From an uncultured Burkholderiaceae bacterium (GTDB lineage Bacteria; Pseudomonadota; Gammaproteobacteria; Burkholderiales; Burkholderiaceae_B), in contig CAKSZL010000007.1 in NCBI GenBank assembly GCA_934525625.1, forward strand, positions 1 to 64,000: a stretch of 64,000 bases of DNA. Reading direction: 5' to 3'. A program made the translations under genes and the position numbers. Shown here in pieces: positions 38,523 to 49,033 of this stretch (the stretch's first letter is position 1; every line of letters begins with the position of its first letter). The notes beneath the pieces were generated by a model, which ran no database searches, was not told the DNA's origin, and was given only the letters and a program-made list of their open reading frames with translations.

Positions 38523-40571
38523 ATGAGCTCAACGCCAGCACAAGACCATACTTTGGCCAACGCCGTCCGGGCGCTCGCCATGGATGCCGTACAGCAAGCC
38601 AATTCCGGCCATCCGGGCGCGCCCATGGGCATGGCCGAAATCGCCGAGGCCTTATGGACGCGCCATCTGCGCCATAATCCGGCCGATCCGGCCTGGCATG
38701 GCCGCGACCGTTTCGTGTTGTCCAACGGCCATGGCTCCATGCTGTTGTACGCGGTGCTGCATCTGTCCGGCTACGACCTGCCCATCGAGGAGCTCAAGCG
38801 TTTCCGCCAGCTGCATTCGCGCACGCCCGGCCACCCCGAAGTCGGCATCACGTCCGGCGTCGAAACCACCACGGGCCCGTTGGGGCAGGGGCTGGCCAAT
38901 GCCGTCGGCATGGCGCTGGCTGAAGCCCTGCTGGCGCAGGAATTCAACCGCCCCGGCCACGAGGTCGTGGGGCACCATACCTATGCTTTCGTCGGCGACG
39001 GCTGCCTGATGGAAGGCATCTCGCACGAAGCCTGCTCGCTGGCCGGCACGCTCAAGCTGTCGCGCCTGATCGTGCTGTACGACGACAACGGCATTTCCAT
39101 CGACGGCCAGGTGCAGCACTGGTTCGGCGACGACACGGCCAAGCGCTTCGAAAGCTACGGCTGGAACGTGCTGCGCAACGTGGACGGCCACGACGTGCAA
39201 ACCGTGGACCGCGCCATTGCCCAGGCCAAGGAGCTGGCCGCGCAGGGCAAGGGCCCCACGCTCATCTGCTGCCGCACCATCATCGGCAAGGGCTCGCCCG
39301 GCATGGCGGGCTCCGAGAAAGTGCACGGCGCGCCGCTGGGCGCCAAGGAAATCGAAGCCACGCGCGCCGAGTTGGGCTGGGCGCATCCGGCCTTCGAGAT
39401 TCCCCAAGACGTCTACCAGCGCTGGGACGCCCGCGAGCAGGGCAAGCGCCGGCAGGCCGAATGGCAAGCCCGTTTCGACGCCTATGCGCAGGCCTACCCC
39501 GCCGAGGCTGCCGAACTGCAGCGCCGCTTGTCCGGGCAACTGCCCGCCGACTTCGCCGCGCGCATGCAGGCCTACGTCGAATCCACCGTGCAAAAGGCCG
39601 AAACCGTGGCCAGCCGCAAGGCTTCGCAGCACGCCATCACGGCCCTGGCCGAGATGCTGCCCGAACTGCTGGGCGGCTCCGCCGACCTTACCGGTTCCAA
39701 CTTCACCGACTGGCCGGGCGCCGGCGCCGTGCGCGCGGGCGACACCGCCATCCAGTTCGGCCGCCACATCAACTACGGCGTGCGCGAATTCGCGATGGCG
39801 GCCATCATGAACGGCATCGCGCTGCATGGCGGCTACCTGCCTTTCGGCGGCACCTTCCTGACCTTCTCCGATTATTCGCGCAACGCCTTGCGCATGGCGG
39901 CGCTGATGAAGCAGCGCGTCGTGCACGTGTTCACGCACGACTCCATCGGCCTGGGCGAAGACGGCCCCACGCACCAGTCCATCGAACATGCCGCCAGCCT
40001 GCGGCTGATTCCCAATCTGCACGTCTGGCGCCCCTGCGACACCACCGAAACCGCGGTGGCCTGGCAGCAGGCCGTATCGCGTCCGGCCAGCCTGGGCATG
40101 AACGTACAGCAAGGCGGCCCCTCCGCCTTGCTGCTGTCGCGCCAGAACCTGCCTTTCGTGGCGCGCGACGCCCAGGCCGTGGCGGCCATCGCGCGCGGCG
40201 GCTACGTGCTGCGCGATGTGCAGTCGCCCCGCGCCGTCATCATCGCCACCGGCTCCGAAGTCGGCCTGGCCTTGCAGGCGCAAGAGGCGCTGGCCGCCAA
40301 GGGCATTGCCGTGCGCGTGGTGTCCATGCCATGCGCCAACGTATTCGACGCCCAATCCAAGGAATGGCGCGATCAAGTGCTGCCCAAGGGCCTGCCGCGC
40401 GTGGCGGTCGAAGCCGGCGCGACTGCGGGCTGGTATAAATATGTAGGCCTAGATGGCGCCGTCGTGGGTCTGGATACCTACGGCGAGTCCGCCCCGGCCG
40501 GTGTGCTTTTCGAACATTTCGGCCTGACCGCCCAGAACGTGGCGGCCCAGGTCGAGCAGGTTTTGAATTAG
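38523..40571 (+). CDS. tkt: Transketolase
   Basis: Transketolase transfers two-carbon units between sugar phosphates and needs thiamine diphosphate. The ATG at 38523 gives 682 residues. Typical motifs are [11 protein letters not shown] near the start, the ThDP-binding [26 protein letters not shown] and the C-terminal [12 protein letters not shown]. It leads the tkt-gap-pgk run; the gap gene begins 11 bases after its stop. A TAAAAT hexamer at 38413-38418 could be the -10 box. Confidence 0.97.
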   Translation: MSSTPAQDHTLANAVRALAMDAVQQANSGHPGAPMGMAEIAEALWTRHLRHNPADPAWHGRDRFVLSNGHGSMLLYAVLHLSGYDLPIEELKRFRQLHSRTPGHPEVGITSGVETTTGPLGQGLANAVGMALAEALLAQEFNRPGHEVVGHHTYAFVGDGCLMEGISHEACSLAGTLKLSRLIVLYDDNGISIDGQVQHWFGDDTAKRFESYGWNVLRNVDGHDVQTVDRAIAQAKELAAQGKGPTLICCRTIIGKGSPGMAGSEKVHGAPLGAKEIEATRAELGWAHPAFEIPQDVYQRWDAREQGKRRQAEWQARFDAYAQAYPAEAAELQRRLSGQLPADFAARMQAYVESTVQKAETVASRKASQHAITALAEMLPELLGGSADLTGSNFTDWPGAGAVRAGDTAIQFGRHINYGVREFAMAAIMNGIALHGGYLPFGGTFLTFSDYSRNALRMAALMKQRVVHVFTHDSIGLGEDGPTHQSIEHAASLRLIPNLHVWRPCDTTETAVAWQQAVSRPASLGMNVQQGGPSALLLSRQNLPFVARDAQAVAAIARGGYVLRDVQSPRAVIIATGSEVGLALQAQEALAAKGIAVRVVSMPCANVFDAQSKEWRDQVLPKGLPRVAVEAGATAGWYKYVGLDGAVVGLDTYGESAPAGVLFEHFGLTAQNVAAQVEQVLN

Positions 40572-40582
40572 GAGAATCCATC

Positions 40583-41593
40583 ATGACCATACGCGTGGCA
40601 ATCAACGGCTACGGGCGCATCGGCCGCGCCATCCTGTGGGCCCACTACGAAGGCGGCAAGCAGCACGACATCGAGATCGTCGCCATCAACTATTCGGGCA
40701 CGCTGGAATCCAACGTGCACCTCACTCGCTACGACACCACCCACGGCCGTTTCAACGCCAAGGTCGAAGTCGACGGCGACTGCATGGTGGTCAACGGCGA
40801 CCGCATCCGCCTGTTTTCCACGCGCAACCCCGCCGAGCTGCCCTGGAAAGACCTGGGCGTCGATCTAGTCATGGAATGCACGGGCGCCTTCACCAGCAAG
40901 GAAAAGGCCCAGGTGCACATGCAAAGCGGCGCCAAGAAGGTGCTGATTTCCGCCCCCGGTAAAAGCGACGTCGACGCCACCATCGTGTACGGCGTCAACC
41001 ACCAGGTGCTCAAGGCCAGCGACACCGTCGTTTCCAACGCGTCGTGCACGACCAACGGCCTGGCGCCGGTGGTGCAGCCGCTGCTGCGCGAGATCGGCCT
41101 GGTCAACGGCCTGATGACGACCATCCACGCCTACACCAACGACCAGGTGCTTACCGACGTGCACCACAAAGACCTGCGCCGCGCGCGTTCGGCCTCGATG
41201 AACATGGTGCCCACCAAGACCGGCGCGGCCTCCGCCGTCGGCCTGGTGCTGCCCGAGGTCAAGGGCAAGCTGGACGGCTTCGCCATCCGCGTACCCACCA
41301 TCAACGTCTCGCTGGTCGATTTGTCTTTCGTGGCCGAGCGCGACACCACGGTCGAAGAAGTCAACAACATCCTGAAAGCCGCGGCCGAAGGCCCGCTCAA
41401 GGGCATTCTCGACTTCACCACCGAGCCGCTGGTGTCTAGCGATTTCAACCACACCTCGGTTTCCGCGACGGTGGACGCCAGCATGACGCGCGTTTCCGGC
41501 CGTCTGGTCAAGGTGGGCGCATGGTACGACAACGAGTGGGGCTTCTCCAATCGTATGCTCGACACCGCCGTCGCCATGATGCAGGCCAAGTAA
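40583..41593 (+). CDS. gap: Glyceraldehyde-3-phosphate dehydrogenase, type I
   Basis: This 336-residue glycolytic enzyme is intact. The NAD-binding start ([14 protein letters not shown]) is typical, and the catalytic cysteine is at about 155 in [12 protein letters not shown]. Other landmarks are [22 protein letters not shown] and the final [14 protein letters not shown]. An AGGAG site precedes the ATG. It is co-transcribed with tkt and pgk. Confidence 0.97.
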   Translation: MTIRVAINGYGRIGRAILWAHYEGGKQHDIEIVAINYSGTLESNVHLTRYDTTHGRFNAKVEVDGDCMVVNGDRIRLFSTRNPAELPWKDLGVDLVMECTGAFTSKEKAQVHMQSGAKKVLISAPGKSDVDATIVYGVNHQVLKASDTVVSNASCTTNGLAPVVQPLLREIGLVNGLMTTIHAYTNDQVLTDVHHKDLRRARSASMNMVPTKTGAASAVGLVLPEVKGKLDGFAIRVPTINVSLVDLSFVAERDTTVEEVNNILKAAAEGPLKGILDFTTEPLVSSDFNHTSVSATVDASMTRVSGRLVKVGAWYDNEWGFSNRMLDTAVAMMQAK

Positions 41594-41609
41594 GGCATCG
41601 GATAGCGAC

Positions 41610-42806
41610 ATGGCTGCGATACAAACCCTTTCCGCATTGGCGGGCTCGGGCGCGCTGGCCGGCAAGCGGGTCTTCATCCGCTCCGATCTCAACGTGCCGT
41701 TCGATGACGCCGGCAAAATTACCGAAGACACCCGCATCCGGGCGTCCCTGCCCGCCATACGCATGGCGCTGGACGCCGGCGCGGCCGTCATGGTCACCTC
41801 GCACCTGGGGCGCCCCGCCGAAGGCGAGCTGCTGCTGTGCGACTCGCTGGCGCCCGTCGCCGAGCGCCTTTCCACGCTGCTGGGCCAGCCGGTGCGGCTG
41901 GCCGAAAACTGGCTGGACGGCGTTCAGGTCGAGCCCGGCCAGGTCGTGCTGCTGGAAAACTGCCGCTGCAACGTGGGCGAGAAAAAGAACGACGAAACGC
42001 TGTCGCGCAAGATGGCGGCCTTGTGCGACGTCTACGTCAACGACGCTTTCGGCACGGCGCATCGCGCCCAGGCCACCACGCACGGCATTGCGCGCTTTGC
42101 GCCCGTCGCCTGCGCCGGCCCCTTGCTTGAAGCCGAACTCGACGCGCTGGGCCGCGCGCTGGAGCAGCCGCGCCGCCCCATGGTGGCCATCGTCGCCGGC
42201 GCCAAGGTGTCCACCAAGCTGTCCATACTGCAATCGCTGGCTGACAAGGTCGACCAGTTGATCGTCGGCGGCGGCATCGCCAACACTTTCATGCTGGCCC
42301 AGGGTCTGCCCATCGGCAAGTCGCTGGCCGAGCCCGAGCAGATCGAACAGGCGCGCACGGTCATCGACATCATGGCCAAGCGCGGCGCCGAGGTGCCCAT
42401 TCCCGTCGACGTGGTGTGCGCCAAAACCTTCTCCCCCGACGCGCCGGCCCAGGTCAAGGCCGTGCAAGATGTCGAAGCCGACGACCTCATCCTGGACATC
42501 GGCCCGCAAACCGCCGCCACGCTGGCCGGCCTGCTGGAAAACGCCGGCACCATCGTCTGGAACGGCCCCATCGGCGTGTTCGAGTTCGACGCCTTCGCCA
42601 AGGGCACCGAGGTGCTCACCAAGGCCATCGCGCGTTCGCCGGCGTTTTCCATCGCCGGCGGCGGCGATACGCTGGCCGCCATCGCCAAGTTCGGCGTGGC
42701 CGACCAGATCGGCTATATCTCCACGGGGGGCGGCGCCTTCCTGGAGTTCCTCGAAGGCAAGATCCTGCCGGCCGTGCAGGTCCTGCAGGAACGCGCGCAA
42801 GGGTAG
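41610..42806 (+). CDS. pgk: Phosphoglycerate kinase
   Basis: Pgk makes ATP from 1,3-bisphosphoglycerate. The 398-residue protein has the N-domain signature [13 protein letters not shown] and SHLGRP, the hinge [12 protein letters not shown], and the C-terminal nucleotide-binding [18 protein letters not shown] with [11 protein letters not shown]. It starts 16 bases after gap and ends 16 bases before mog. Confidence 0.97.
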   Translation: MAAIQTLSALAGSGALAGKRVFIRSDLNVPFDDAGKITEDTRIRASLPAIRMALDAGAAVMVTSHLGRPAEGELLLCDSLAPVAERLSTLLGQPVRLAENWLDGVQVEPGQVVLLENCRCNVGEKKNDETLSRKMAALCDVYVNDAFGTAHRAQATTHGIARFAPVACAGPLLEAELDALGRALEQPRRPMVAIVAGAKVSTKLSILQSLADKVDQLIVGGGIANTFMLAQGLPIGKSLAEPEQIEQARTVIDIMAKRGAEVPIPVDVVCAKTFSPDAPAQVKAVQDVEADDLILDIGPQTAATLAGLLENAGTIVWNGPIGVFEFDAFAKGTEVLTKAIARSPAFSIAGGGDTLAAIAKFGVADQIGYISTGGGAFLEFLEGKILPAVQVLQERAQG

Positions 42807-42822
42807 AGAGGGGGTACCGGCC

Positions 42823-43458
42823 ATGGCTTCCATCGTTCCGCACCGCGCGCATCCCGACGAGCTTCGTGTCGGCCTGGTGGCGGTTTCCGACCGAGCCTCC
42901 AGCGGCGCTTACCGGGACGAAGGCGTTCCGGCCCTGAAAAGCTGGCTGGACGAAGCCTTGCTGGAAGCGCCGGTATTTGAGACCCGCGTGATTCCCGACG
43001 ACGCCGAAACCATTTCGGCGGTGCTGACCGAACTGGTGGACGTCTACCGCTGCGACCTGGTGCTGACCACCGGCGGCACCGGCCCGGCCCGGCGCGACGT
43101 CACACCCGAAGCCACGCTGGCGGTCGGCACGCGCGAAATGCCCGGCTTCGGCGAGCAGATGCGCCAGGTCAGCCTGAAATTCGTGCCCACCGCCATTTTG
43201 TCGCGCCAGGTGGCGGTGCTGCGTGAAATCGAAGGCCATGCCGCGCTGATCATCAATCTGCCGGGCCAGCCCAAGGCCATACGCGAGACTCTCGAAGGCC
43301 TGAAGGACGATCAGGGCAAAGTCATCGTGCCGGGCATTTTCGCCGCGGTGCCGTATTGCATCGACCTCATCGACGGCCCCTACGTCGAAACGCGCGAGCA
43401 GGTGGTCAAGGCGTTCCGGCCCAAGTCGGCGCTGCGTCCACCGCGTTCTCCCCACTGA
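42823..43458 (+). CDS. mog: Molybdopterin adenylyltransferase (MogA)
   Basis: MogA adenylylates molybdopterin before Mo insertion. The 211-residue protein from ATG 42823 has RVGLVAVSDRASSGAYRDEG, DLVLTTGGTGPARRDVTPEA and a C-terminal INLPGQPKAIRETLEG stretch, all typical of the MoaB/Mog family. The window encodes at least two periplasmic molybdoenzymes (SoxC, SorA-like) that would need this cofactor. Its position between pgk and fba is unusual. Confidence 0.94.
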   Translation: MASIVPHRAHPDELRVGLVAVSDRASSGAYRDEGVPALKSWLDEALLEAPVFETRVIPDDAETISAVLTELVDVYRCDLVLTTGGTGPARRDVTPEATLAVGTREMPGFGEQMRQVSLKFVPTAILSRQVAVLREIEGHAALIINLPGQPKAIRETLEGLKDDQGKVIVPGIFAAVPYCIDLIDGPYVETREQVVKAFRPKSALRPPRSPH

Positions 43459-43479
43459 GCCTGCCTCCAAGGACTTACC

Positions 43480-44976
43480 GTGCCTGCTACGCCGCCTGAC
43501 TATCCTACCTGCAATCCAGTCAATGGCGCCTCCAGCGTGGACTTGCTGCCGGTCTTCGACATTTTGCCCACCAGCCTGTGGCTGGAAGACTACAGCGGCC
43601 TGAAATCCTTGTTCGATGCTTGGCGCGCGCAGGGCGTCAGCGACTTGCGTGCGCATTTGCTGGAGAACCCGGCGCGCATCGCGGAATGCGTGCAGGGCAT
43701 GCGCGTTCTGCACGTCAATCGGCGCACGCTGACGATGATGGGCGCAAGCTCCCAGGAAGAACTGGTCGAGCAGCTGGGCAAGGTGTTCCGCGACGACATG
43801 TTGGACGCCTATGTCGGCGAACTGGAGCAGCTTTGGCAGGGCAAGCCCGGCTTCCAAAGCCAAACCGTCAACTACACGCTGGACGGCCGCCGCCTGGACG
43901 TGCTGTTCAAGGGCACGGTGCTGCCCGGTTGCGAGAACGATTGGGCGCGGGTGCTGGTGCTGCTCGAAGACATCACCGAGCAGGAAACCGCCCGCCGCCG
44001 GTTGGCGGACAGCGAAAACTACGCGCGCGGCGTCTTTCAATATGCGCCGGTCTCGCTGTGGGTAGAGGATTTCAGCGCCATCAAGCAGTTGATGCACGAA
44101 TTGCGCCAGCAGGGCATCACTGATTTTCGCACCTTCACCGACGTGCACCCCGACTTCGTCGACCGCTGCATGGCAGAAATCCGTGTGCTGGACGTCAATC
44201 GCCACACCCTCAGCACTTTCAAGGCGTCCGACAAGGCGGAGCTGATATTGCGGCAACCCGAGATGTTCCGCGACGAAATGGCGACGCCTTTCCGCGAACA
44301 GCTGATAGAACTGTGGGAAGGCAGGCTTTTCCAGCAGCGCGAAGTCGTCAACTATGCGCTGGATGGCACGCTGATCAACCTGCACATGCAGTTCTCGGTA
44401 TTCGACGGCTACGAGAACGACTGGGGCAAAGTGCTGGTGGCGCTCACCGACATTACGGCGCGCAAGAAGGCCGAACAGTACCTGGAATACCTGGGCAAGC
44501 ACGACGTGCTGACGCAGTTGAAGAACCGCAGCTTCTTCGACGACGAATTGAGCCGGCTCAAGCGCAGGGGGCCGTTTCCGATTTCCGCCATCGCCATCGA
44601 CCTGAACAACCTGAAGGAAACCAACGATACCCAGGGGCACGCGGCGGGCGACGCCCTGCTGCGCCGCATGGGCGAAGTGCTGTCCAAGGTGGTCGACGGC
44701 AGCAGCCAAGCGGCGCGCATGGGGGGCGACGAATTCATCGTGCTGCTGCCCGGCACGAATGCCAAGAAGGCGCAGGAAACCTGCGAAGTCATCGCCCAGC
44801 TCATCGCGCTGAGCAACCAGTATCACGTGGGCACGGCTCTGAGCGTTTCCATGGGCGCGGCCACCAGCGCCGACGGCAAAGACTTGGACGAGATGCTGCG
44901 CGAAGCCGACATGCGCATGTACGAAAGCAAGCGCCAGTACCATGCGGCGCGCCGCATCGATGACGACGGCGCCTGA
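43480..44976 (+). CDS. Diguanylate cyclase with duplicated PAS-like domain
   Basis: The 498-residue protein starts at GTG 43480 after an AAGGA site. Residues about 20-170 and 178-325 are two copies of one PAS-like domain, each beginning (T/V)SLW(L/V)ED, passing through a VLxVNRxTL motif, and ending xNDWxxVLVxLxDIT. A GGDEF domain follows (about 335-490) with DLNNLKETNDTQGHAAGD and an intact GGDEF in ARMGGDEFIVLL. The RxxD inhibitory-site motif five residues ahead is absent, so product inhibition may be lacking. It has no EAL domain and no membrane segments. Confidence 0.9.
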   Translation: MPATPPDYPTCNPVNGASSVDLLPVFDILPTSLWLEDYSGLKSLFDAWRAQGVSDLRAHLLENPARIAECVQGMRVLHVNRRTLTMMGASSQEELVEQLGKVFRDDMLDAYVGELEQLWQGKPGFQSQTVNYTLDGRRLDVLFKGTVLPGCENDWARVLVLLEDITEQETARRRLADSENYARGVFQYAPVSLWVEDFSAIKQLMHELRQQGITDFRTFTDVHPDFVDRCMAEIRVLDVNRHTLSTFKASDKAELILRQPEMFRDEMATPFREQLIELWEGRLFQQREVVNYALDGTLINLHMQFSVFDGYENDWGKVLVALTDITARKKAEQYLEYLGKHDVLTQLKNRSFFDDELSRLKRRGPFPISAIAIDLNNLKETNDTQGHAAGDALLRRMGEVLSKVVDGSSQAARMGGDEFIVLLPGTNAKKAQETCEVIAQLIALSNQYHVGTALSVSMGAATSADGKDLDEMLREADMRMYESKRQYHAARRIDDDGA

Positions 44977-45031
44977 GAGCGTGCCGTAAGGTAAAATCCT
45001 TCTTTTATACGTTCTATCTGGAGGACCTTTC

Positions 45032-46096
45032 ATGGCCCTTGTTTCCATGCGCCAACTGCTGGATCACGCCGCCGAGCACGGCTACGGCATCCCGGCCTTC
45101 AACGTCAACAACCTCGAACAGGTGCAGGCGATCATGGAGGCGGCGCACGAAACCGACAGTCCGGTCATCATGCAGGCCTCTGCCGGTGCGCGCAAGTATG
45201 CGGGTGAAGGCTTTCTGAAGCATCTGATCCAGGCCGCCGTCGAAAGTTATCCCCACCTGCCCGTGGTCATGCACCAAGACCACGGCCAGTCGCCCAAGGT
45301 TTGCCAGGGCGCCATCGACCTGGGCTTTTCCAGCGTCATGATGGACGGCTCCCTCAAGGAAGACGGCAAAACCATAGCCGACTACGAATACAACGTGGAC
45401 GTCACCCGCCAGGTCGTCGACATGGCCCACAAGCTGGGCATTACCGTCGAAGGCGAACTGGGCTGCCTGGGTTCGCTCGAAACCATGCAGGGCGACAAGG
45501 AAGACGGCCACGGCGCCGAAGGCACCCTCACCATGGACCAGCTGCTCACCGATCCCGAGCAGGCCGCCGATTTCGTGCGCCGCACGCAGCTCGACGCGCT
45601 GGCCATCGCCATCGGCACCAGCCACGGCGCATACAAGTTCTCGCGCAAGCCCACCGGCGACATCCTGTCCATCTCGCGCATCAAAGAAATCCACGCGCGC
45701 CTGCCCGACACGCACCTGGTCATGCACGGCAGCTCCAGCGTGCCGCAAGAGTTGCTGGCCGAGATCCGCGCCTTCGGCGGCGACATGAAGGAAACCTACG
45801 GCGTGCCCGTCGAGGAAATCCAGGAAGCCATCAAGCACGGCGTGCGCAAGATCAACATCGATACCGACATCCGCCTGGCGATGACGGGCGCCATCCGCCG
45901 CTTCCTGGCCGAGAACCCCGCCAAGTTCGACCCGCGCGAATACCTCAAGCCCGCCAAGCAGGCCGCCAAGGAAGTCTGCCTGCAGCGCTACCAACAGTTC
46001 GGCACGGCTGGCCACGGCAGCAAGATCAAGCCCATTGCGCTGGACGAAATGGCCAAGCGTTACGCATCGGGCCAACTGGCCCAGCGAGTGCAATAA
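45032..46096 (+). CDS. fba: Fructose-bisphosphate aldolase, class II
   Basis: This 354-residue zinc aldolase of the Calvin-type subgroup ([27 protein letters not shown], in two adjacent blocks) has the zinc motif [23 protein letters not shown], and [21 protein letters not shown] at the phosphate site. A GGAGGA site precedes the ATG and a GTAAAATCC -10-like sequence lies about 40 bases upstream. The purC start codon follows the stop codon with no gap. Confidence 0.97.
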   Translation: MALVSMRQLLDHAAEHGYGIPAFNVNNLEQVQAIMEAAHETDSPVIMQASAGARKYAGEGFLKHLIQAAVESYPHLPVVMHQDHGQSPKVCQGAIDLGFSSVMMDGSLKEDGKTIADYEYNVDVTRQVVDMAHKLGITVEGELGCLGSLETMQGDKEDGHGAEGTLTMDQLLTDPEQAADFVRRTQLDALAIAIGTSHGAYKFSRKPTGDILSISRIKEIHARLPDTHLVMHGSSSVPQELLAEIRAFGGDMKETYGVPVEEIQEAIKHGVRKINIDTDIRLAMTGAIRRFLAENPAKFDPREYLKPAKQAAKEVCLQRYQQFGTAGHGSKIKPIALDEMAKRYASGQLAQRVQ

Positions 46097-46975
46097 ATGC
46101 AGGCTTTGCATCAATCCAGCATCCAGTCGCTGCCGCTGCTGGCGCGCGGCAAGGTTCGCGACATGTACGCCGTCGGCGACGATAAGCTGCTCATCGTCGC
46201 GTCCGACCGCATTTCGGCTTTCGACGTCATCCTCGACGACCCGATTCCCGGCAAGGGCGCGGTGCTTACCAGCCTGACCGAATTCTGGCTGAAGAAACTG
46301 GGCCACATCGTGCCCAACCACGCCACCGGCATCGATCCGGCCAGCGTTGTAACGCCGGCCGAGCGCGACCAGGTGGCGGGCCGCGCCATGGTCGTCAAGC
46401 GCCTGCAGCCCGTGCTGGTCGAGGCCGTCGTGCGCGGCTACCTCATCGGCTCGGGTTGGAAAGACTACCAAGGCACCGGCAAGGTGTGCGGCGTGGCGCT
46501 GCCGGAAGGCCTCAAGCTGGCCGGCCGACTGCCCGAGCCCATCTTCACGCCGGCGGCCAAGGCCGAAGTCGGCGAGCACGACGAGAACGTCGATTTCCAG
46601 CACGTGGTCAACGTTACCGGCCGCGAGCTGGCCGAGGAAATCCGCCGCGTATCGCTGGCGCTGTACGAAGAAGCCGCCCGCTATGCGCTGACCAAAGGCA
46701 TCATCATCGCCGACACCAAGTTCGAATTCGGGCTGGACGCCGATGGCCGGCTGCACCTGATGGACGAAGTGCTGACGCCGGACTCCTCGCGCTTCTGGCC
46801 CGCTGACCAATACCAGGAAGGCATCAGCCCGCCCTCCTTCGACAAGCAGTTCGTGCGCGATTGGCTCGAAACCCAGCCTTGGGGCAAGACGGCGCCCGCG
46901 CCGCGCCTGCCCGCCGAAGTGCTGGAAAAAACCGCCGCCAAATATCGCGAGGCGCAGGACCGCCTGATCGGCTAG
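46097..46975 (+). CDS. purC: Phosphoribosylaminoimidazole-succinocarboxamide synthase
   Basis: PurC makes SAICAR in purine synthesis. The 292-residue product has [19 protein letters not shown] near the start, [33 protein letters not shown] and [15 protein letters not shown]. The ATG directly follows the fba stop codon (TAAATG), so the two are likely translated together. Length suits the beta-proteobacterial (SAICAR synthase, fungal-like) form. Confidence 0.96.
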   Translation: MQALHQSSIQSLPLLARGKVRDMYAVGDDKLLIVASDRISAFDVILDDPIPGKGAVLTSLTEFWLKKLGHIVPNHATGIDPASVVTPAERDQVAGRAMVVKRLQPVLVEAVVRGYLIGSGWKDYQGTGKVCGVALPEGLKLAGRLPEPIFTPAAKAEVGEHDENVDFQHVVNVTGRELAEEIRRVSLALYEEAARYALTKGIIIADTKFEFGLDADGRLHLMDEVLTPDSSRFWPADQYQEGISPPSFDKQFVRDWLETQPWGKTAPAPRLPAEVLEKTAAKYREAQDRLIG

Positions 46976-47047
46976 CGTGCCGTTCAGTAAATATTTGCAT
47001 GAAATGAAAGCGCGGTTTGATCGCCCCTTCTCCGAAGAGAGCCTGCT

Positions 47048-47587
47048 ATGACAGAGTCTACCGCTCAACTGGCCGTCGCCCCTGCCGCGGTGGAACCCGC
47101 GGCCGGCATCATTATGGGGTCGTCCAGCGACTGGGACGTCATGCGCCATGCGGCGCAAATGCTGGACGACTTCGGCGTACCCTACGAAACCCGCGTGGTC
47201 TCGGCCCACCGCATGCCGCTGGACATGGTCGAGTACGGTGAACAGGCCAGTTCCAGGGGGCTGCGCGGCATCATCGCCGGCGCCGGCGGCGCGGCTCACC
47301 TGCCGGGCATGTTGGCGGCGCTTACCACCGTGCCGGTATACGGCGTTCCCGTGCCTTCGCGCTATCTGCGCGGCGAAGACTCCCTGCTGTCCATCGTGCA
47401 GATGCCCAAGGGCGTGCCCGTGGCCACCTTCGCCATCGGCGAAGCCGGCGCGGCCAACGCGGCCTTGCATCTCATCGCCTGCCTGGCCGTTACCGACGAA
47501 GTGCTGCGCGCCCGCCTGGAAGCCTTCCGCGCCCGCCAGACGCAGGCCGCGCGCGACATGGTCGTGCCGCCACCGCCCGTCAACTGA
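47048..47587 (+). CDS. purE: N5-carboxyaminoimidazole ribonucleotide mutase
   Basis: PurE isomerises N5-CAIR, made by PurK, to CAIR. The 179-residue class I protein has [12 protein letters not shown], the catalytic VVSAHRMP histidine, [11 protein letters not shown] and [20 protein letters not shown]. The first 20 residues are a variable Ala/Pro-rich extension. It lies between purC and purK. Confidence 0.96.
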   Translation: MTESTAQLAVAPAAVEPAAGIIMGSSSDWDVMRHAAQMLDDFGVPYETRVVSAHRMPLDMVEYGEQASSRGLRGIIAGAGGAAHLPGMLAALTTVPVYGVPVPSRYLRGEDSLLSIVQMPKGVPVATFAIGEAGAANAALHLIACLAVTDEVLRARLEAFRARQTQAARDMVVPPPPVN

Positions 47588-47691
47588 GTTTTCGCGGCTC
47601 GGTATTCGCAACGTTCACGGCACATCTTTTACGGCACATCCGCCGGCCGCTACGAACCGCAAGCCGCATCCGTCTACCAGAGAGTTTTTCC

Positions 47692-48954
47692 ATGCCCACG
47701 CCACCCGATAATGCCGCTGCGAACAAAGAAGCGTCTTCGCGCCCGGTTTCGAGCGGCGACGGCCGCGCCAGCAGCTCGGCGGCAAGCCGTGACACGCGGG
47801 CCCTGATGCCGGGCAACTGGCTGGGCATGATGGGAGGCGGCCAACTGGGCCGCATGTTCTGCCACGCGGCCCAAAGCATGGGCTATCGCGTGGCGGTGCT
47901 CGAACCGCAGGCTTCCTGCCCCGCGGGCGCGGTGGCGGATCATCACATTCAGGCCGGCTACGAAGACCGGGCCGGGCTGGACAGCCTGGCGCAGCTCAGC
48001 GGCGCGGTTACCGTCGAATTCGAGAACGTACCCGCCGACAGCCTGGCGTATCTGGGCGCGCGCCTGCGCGTCAGTCCGGGCGCCGAGGCCGTGGGCATCG
48101 CGCAAGACCGCCTGGCGGAAAAAGATTTCTTCACCCGTGCCGGGGTGCCGGTGGCGCCGTATGCGCCGGTGCTGTCCGAGGCCCAGGCGGCCGAGCTGCC
48201 CGACGCCTTGTTTCCCGGCATTTTGAAGTCCGCCCGCCTGGGCTACGACGGCAAGGGCCAGGTGCGCGTGGCCGACAAGGCCCAGGCCCTGGAAGCCTGG
48301 CGCTCGCTGGGCGGCGTGCCCTGCGTGCTGGAAGCCCGCCTGGCGCTGAAGGCCGAGTGGTCCGTCTTGCTGGCCCGCGACGTGCATGGCCGCAGCGTGG
48401 CCTACACGCCTTCGTGCAACACGCATCACGACGGCATTCTGGCGGTCTCGTGCGTGGACGATGCCAGTGTGCCGGCCGCATTGCGCCAGACGCTGCAGGC
48501 CTCGGCCAAGTCCATCGCCGACGCCCTGGATTACGTGGGCGTGCTGTGCGTGGAGTTCTTCGAATTGCAGGACGGCAGCCTGATCGCCAACGAAATGGCA
48601 CCCAGGCCGCACAACAGCGGCCACTACACCATAGACGCCTGCCGCAGCAGCCAGTTCGAGCAGCAGGCGCGCGTCATGGCCGGCCTGCCGCTGGGCGATC
48701 CCGCCTGTCTTTGTCCTTCTGTCATGTTGAACATACTGGGCGACGTCTGGTTCGACGAGGCCGACGCCAAGCGCGAGCCTGATTGGGCCGGCGTGCTGGC
48801 GGTGCCCGGCGCCAAGCTGCATTTGTATGGCAAGGAAGAGGCCCGCCGGGGCCGCAAGATGGGCCACGTCACGGTATTGGGCGAAACAGGCGAGCAGGCC
48901 TGGGAGTCGGCCCACAAGGTGGCGGCGGTGCTGGGCATCGCGCTGGACGCCTGA
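47692..48954 (+). CDS. purK: N5-carboxyaminoimidazole ribonucleotide synthase
   Basis: PurK is an ATP-grasp enzyme that carboxylates AIR with bicarbonate. The 420-residue protein begins with an unconserved 40-residue stretch, so a start further in is possible, then has GMMGGGQLGRMFC, LKSARLGYDGKGQVRV, VEFFELQDGSLIANEMAPRPHNSGHYTIDAC (read in two parts), and a C-terminal KMGHVTVLG segment. It works with the adjacent PurE. Confidence 0.95.
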   Translation: MPTPPDNAAANKEASSRPVSSGDGRASSSAASRDTRALMPGNWLGMMGGGQLGRMFCHAAQSMGYRVAVLEPQASCPAGAVADHHIQAGYEDRAGLDSLAQLSGAVTVEFENVPADSLAYLGARLRVSPGAEAVGIAQDRLAEKDFFTRAGVPVAPYAPVLSEAQAAELPDALFPGILKSARLGYDGKGQVRVADKAQALEAWRSLGGVPCVLEARLALKAEWSVLLARDVHGRSVAYTPSCNTHHDGILAVSCVDDASVPAALRQTLQASAKSIADALDYVGVLCVEFFELQDGSLIANEMAPRPHNSGHYTIDACRSSQFEQQARVMAGLPLGDPACLCPSVMLNILGDVWFDEADAKREPDWAGVLAVPGAKLHLYGKEEARRGRKMGHVTVLGETGEQAWESAHKVAAVLGIALDA

Positions 48955-49033
48955 ACGCCGTGGCGGTGCAAGCGCACCGTAAGCCGGAAGGGGGGCGCTA
49001 GTGGTGACGCAAAGGGCAGCGCAAGGGGGAGCT

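Noticed and set aside
45014..47611. An 865-codon minus-strand open frame over fba, purC and purE
   Set aside because: It is antisense to three genes with clear active-site motifs, and no domain is recognisable.
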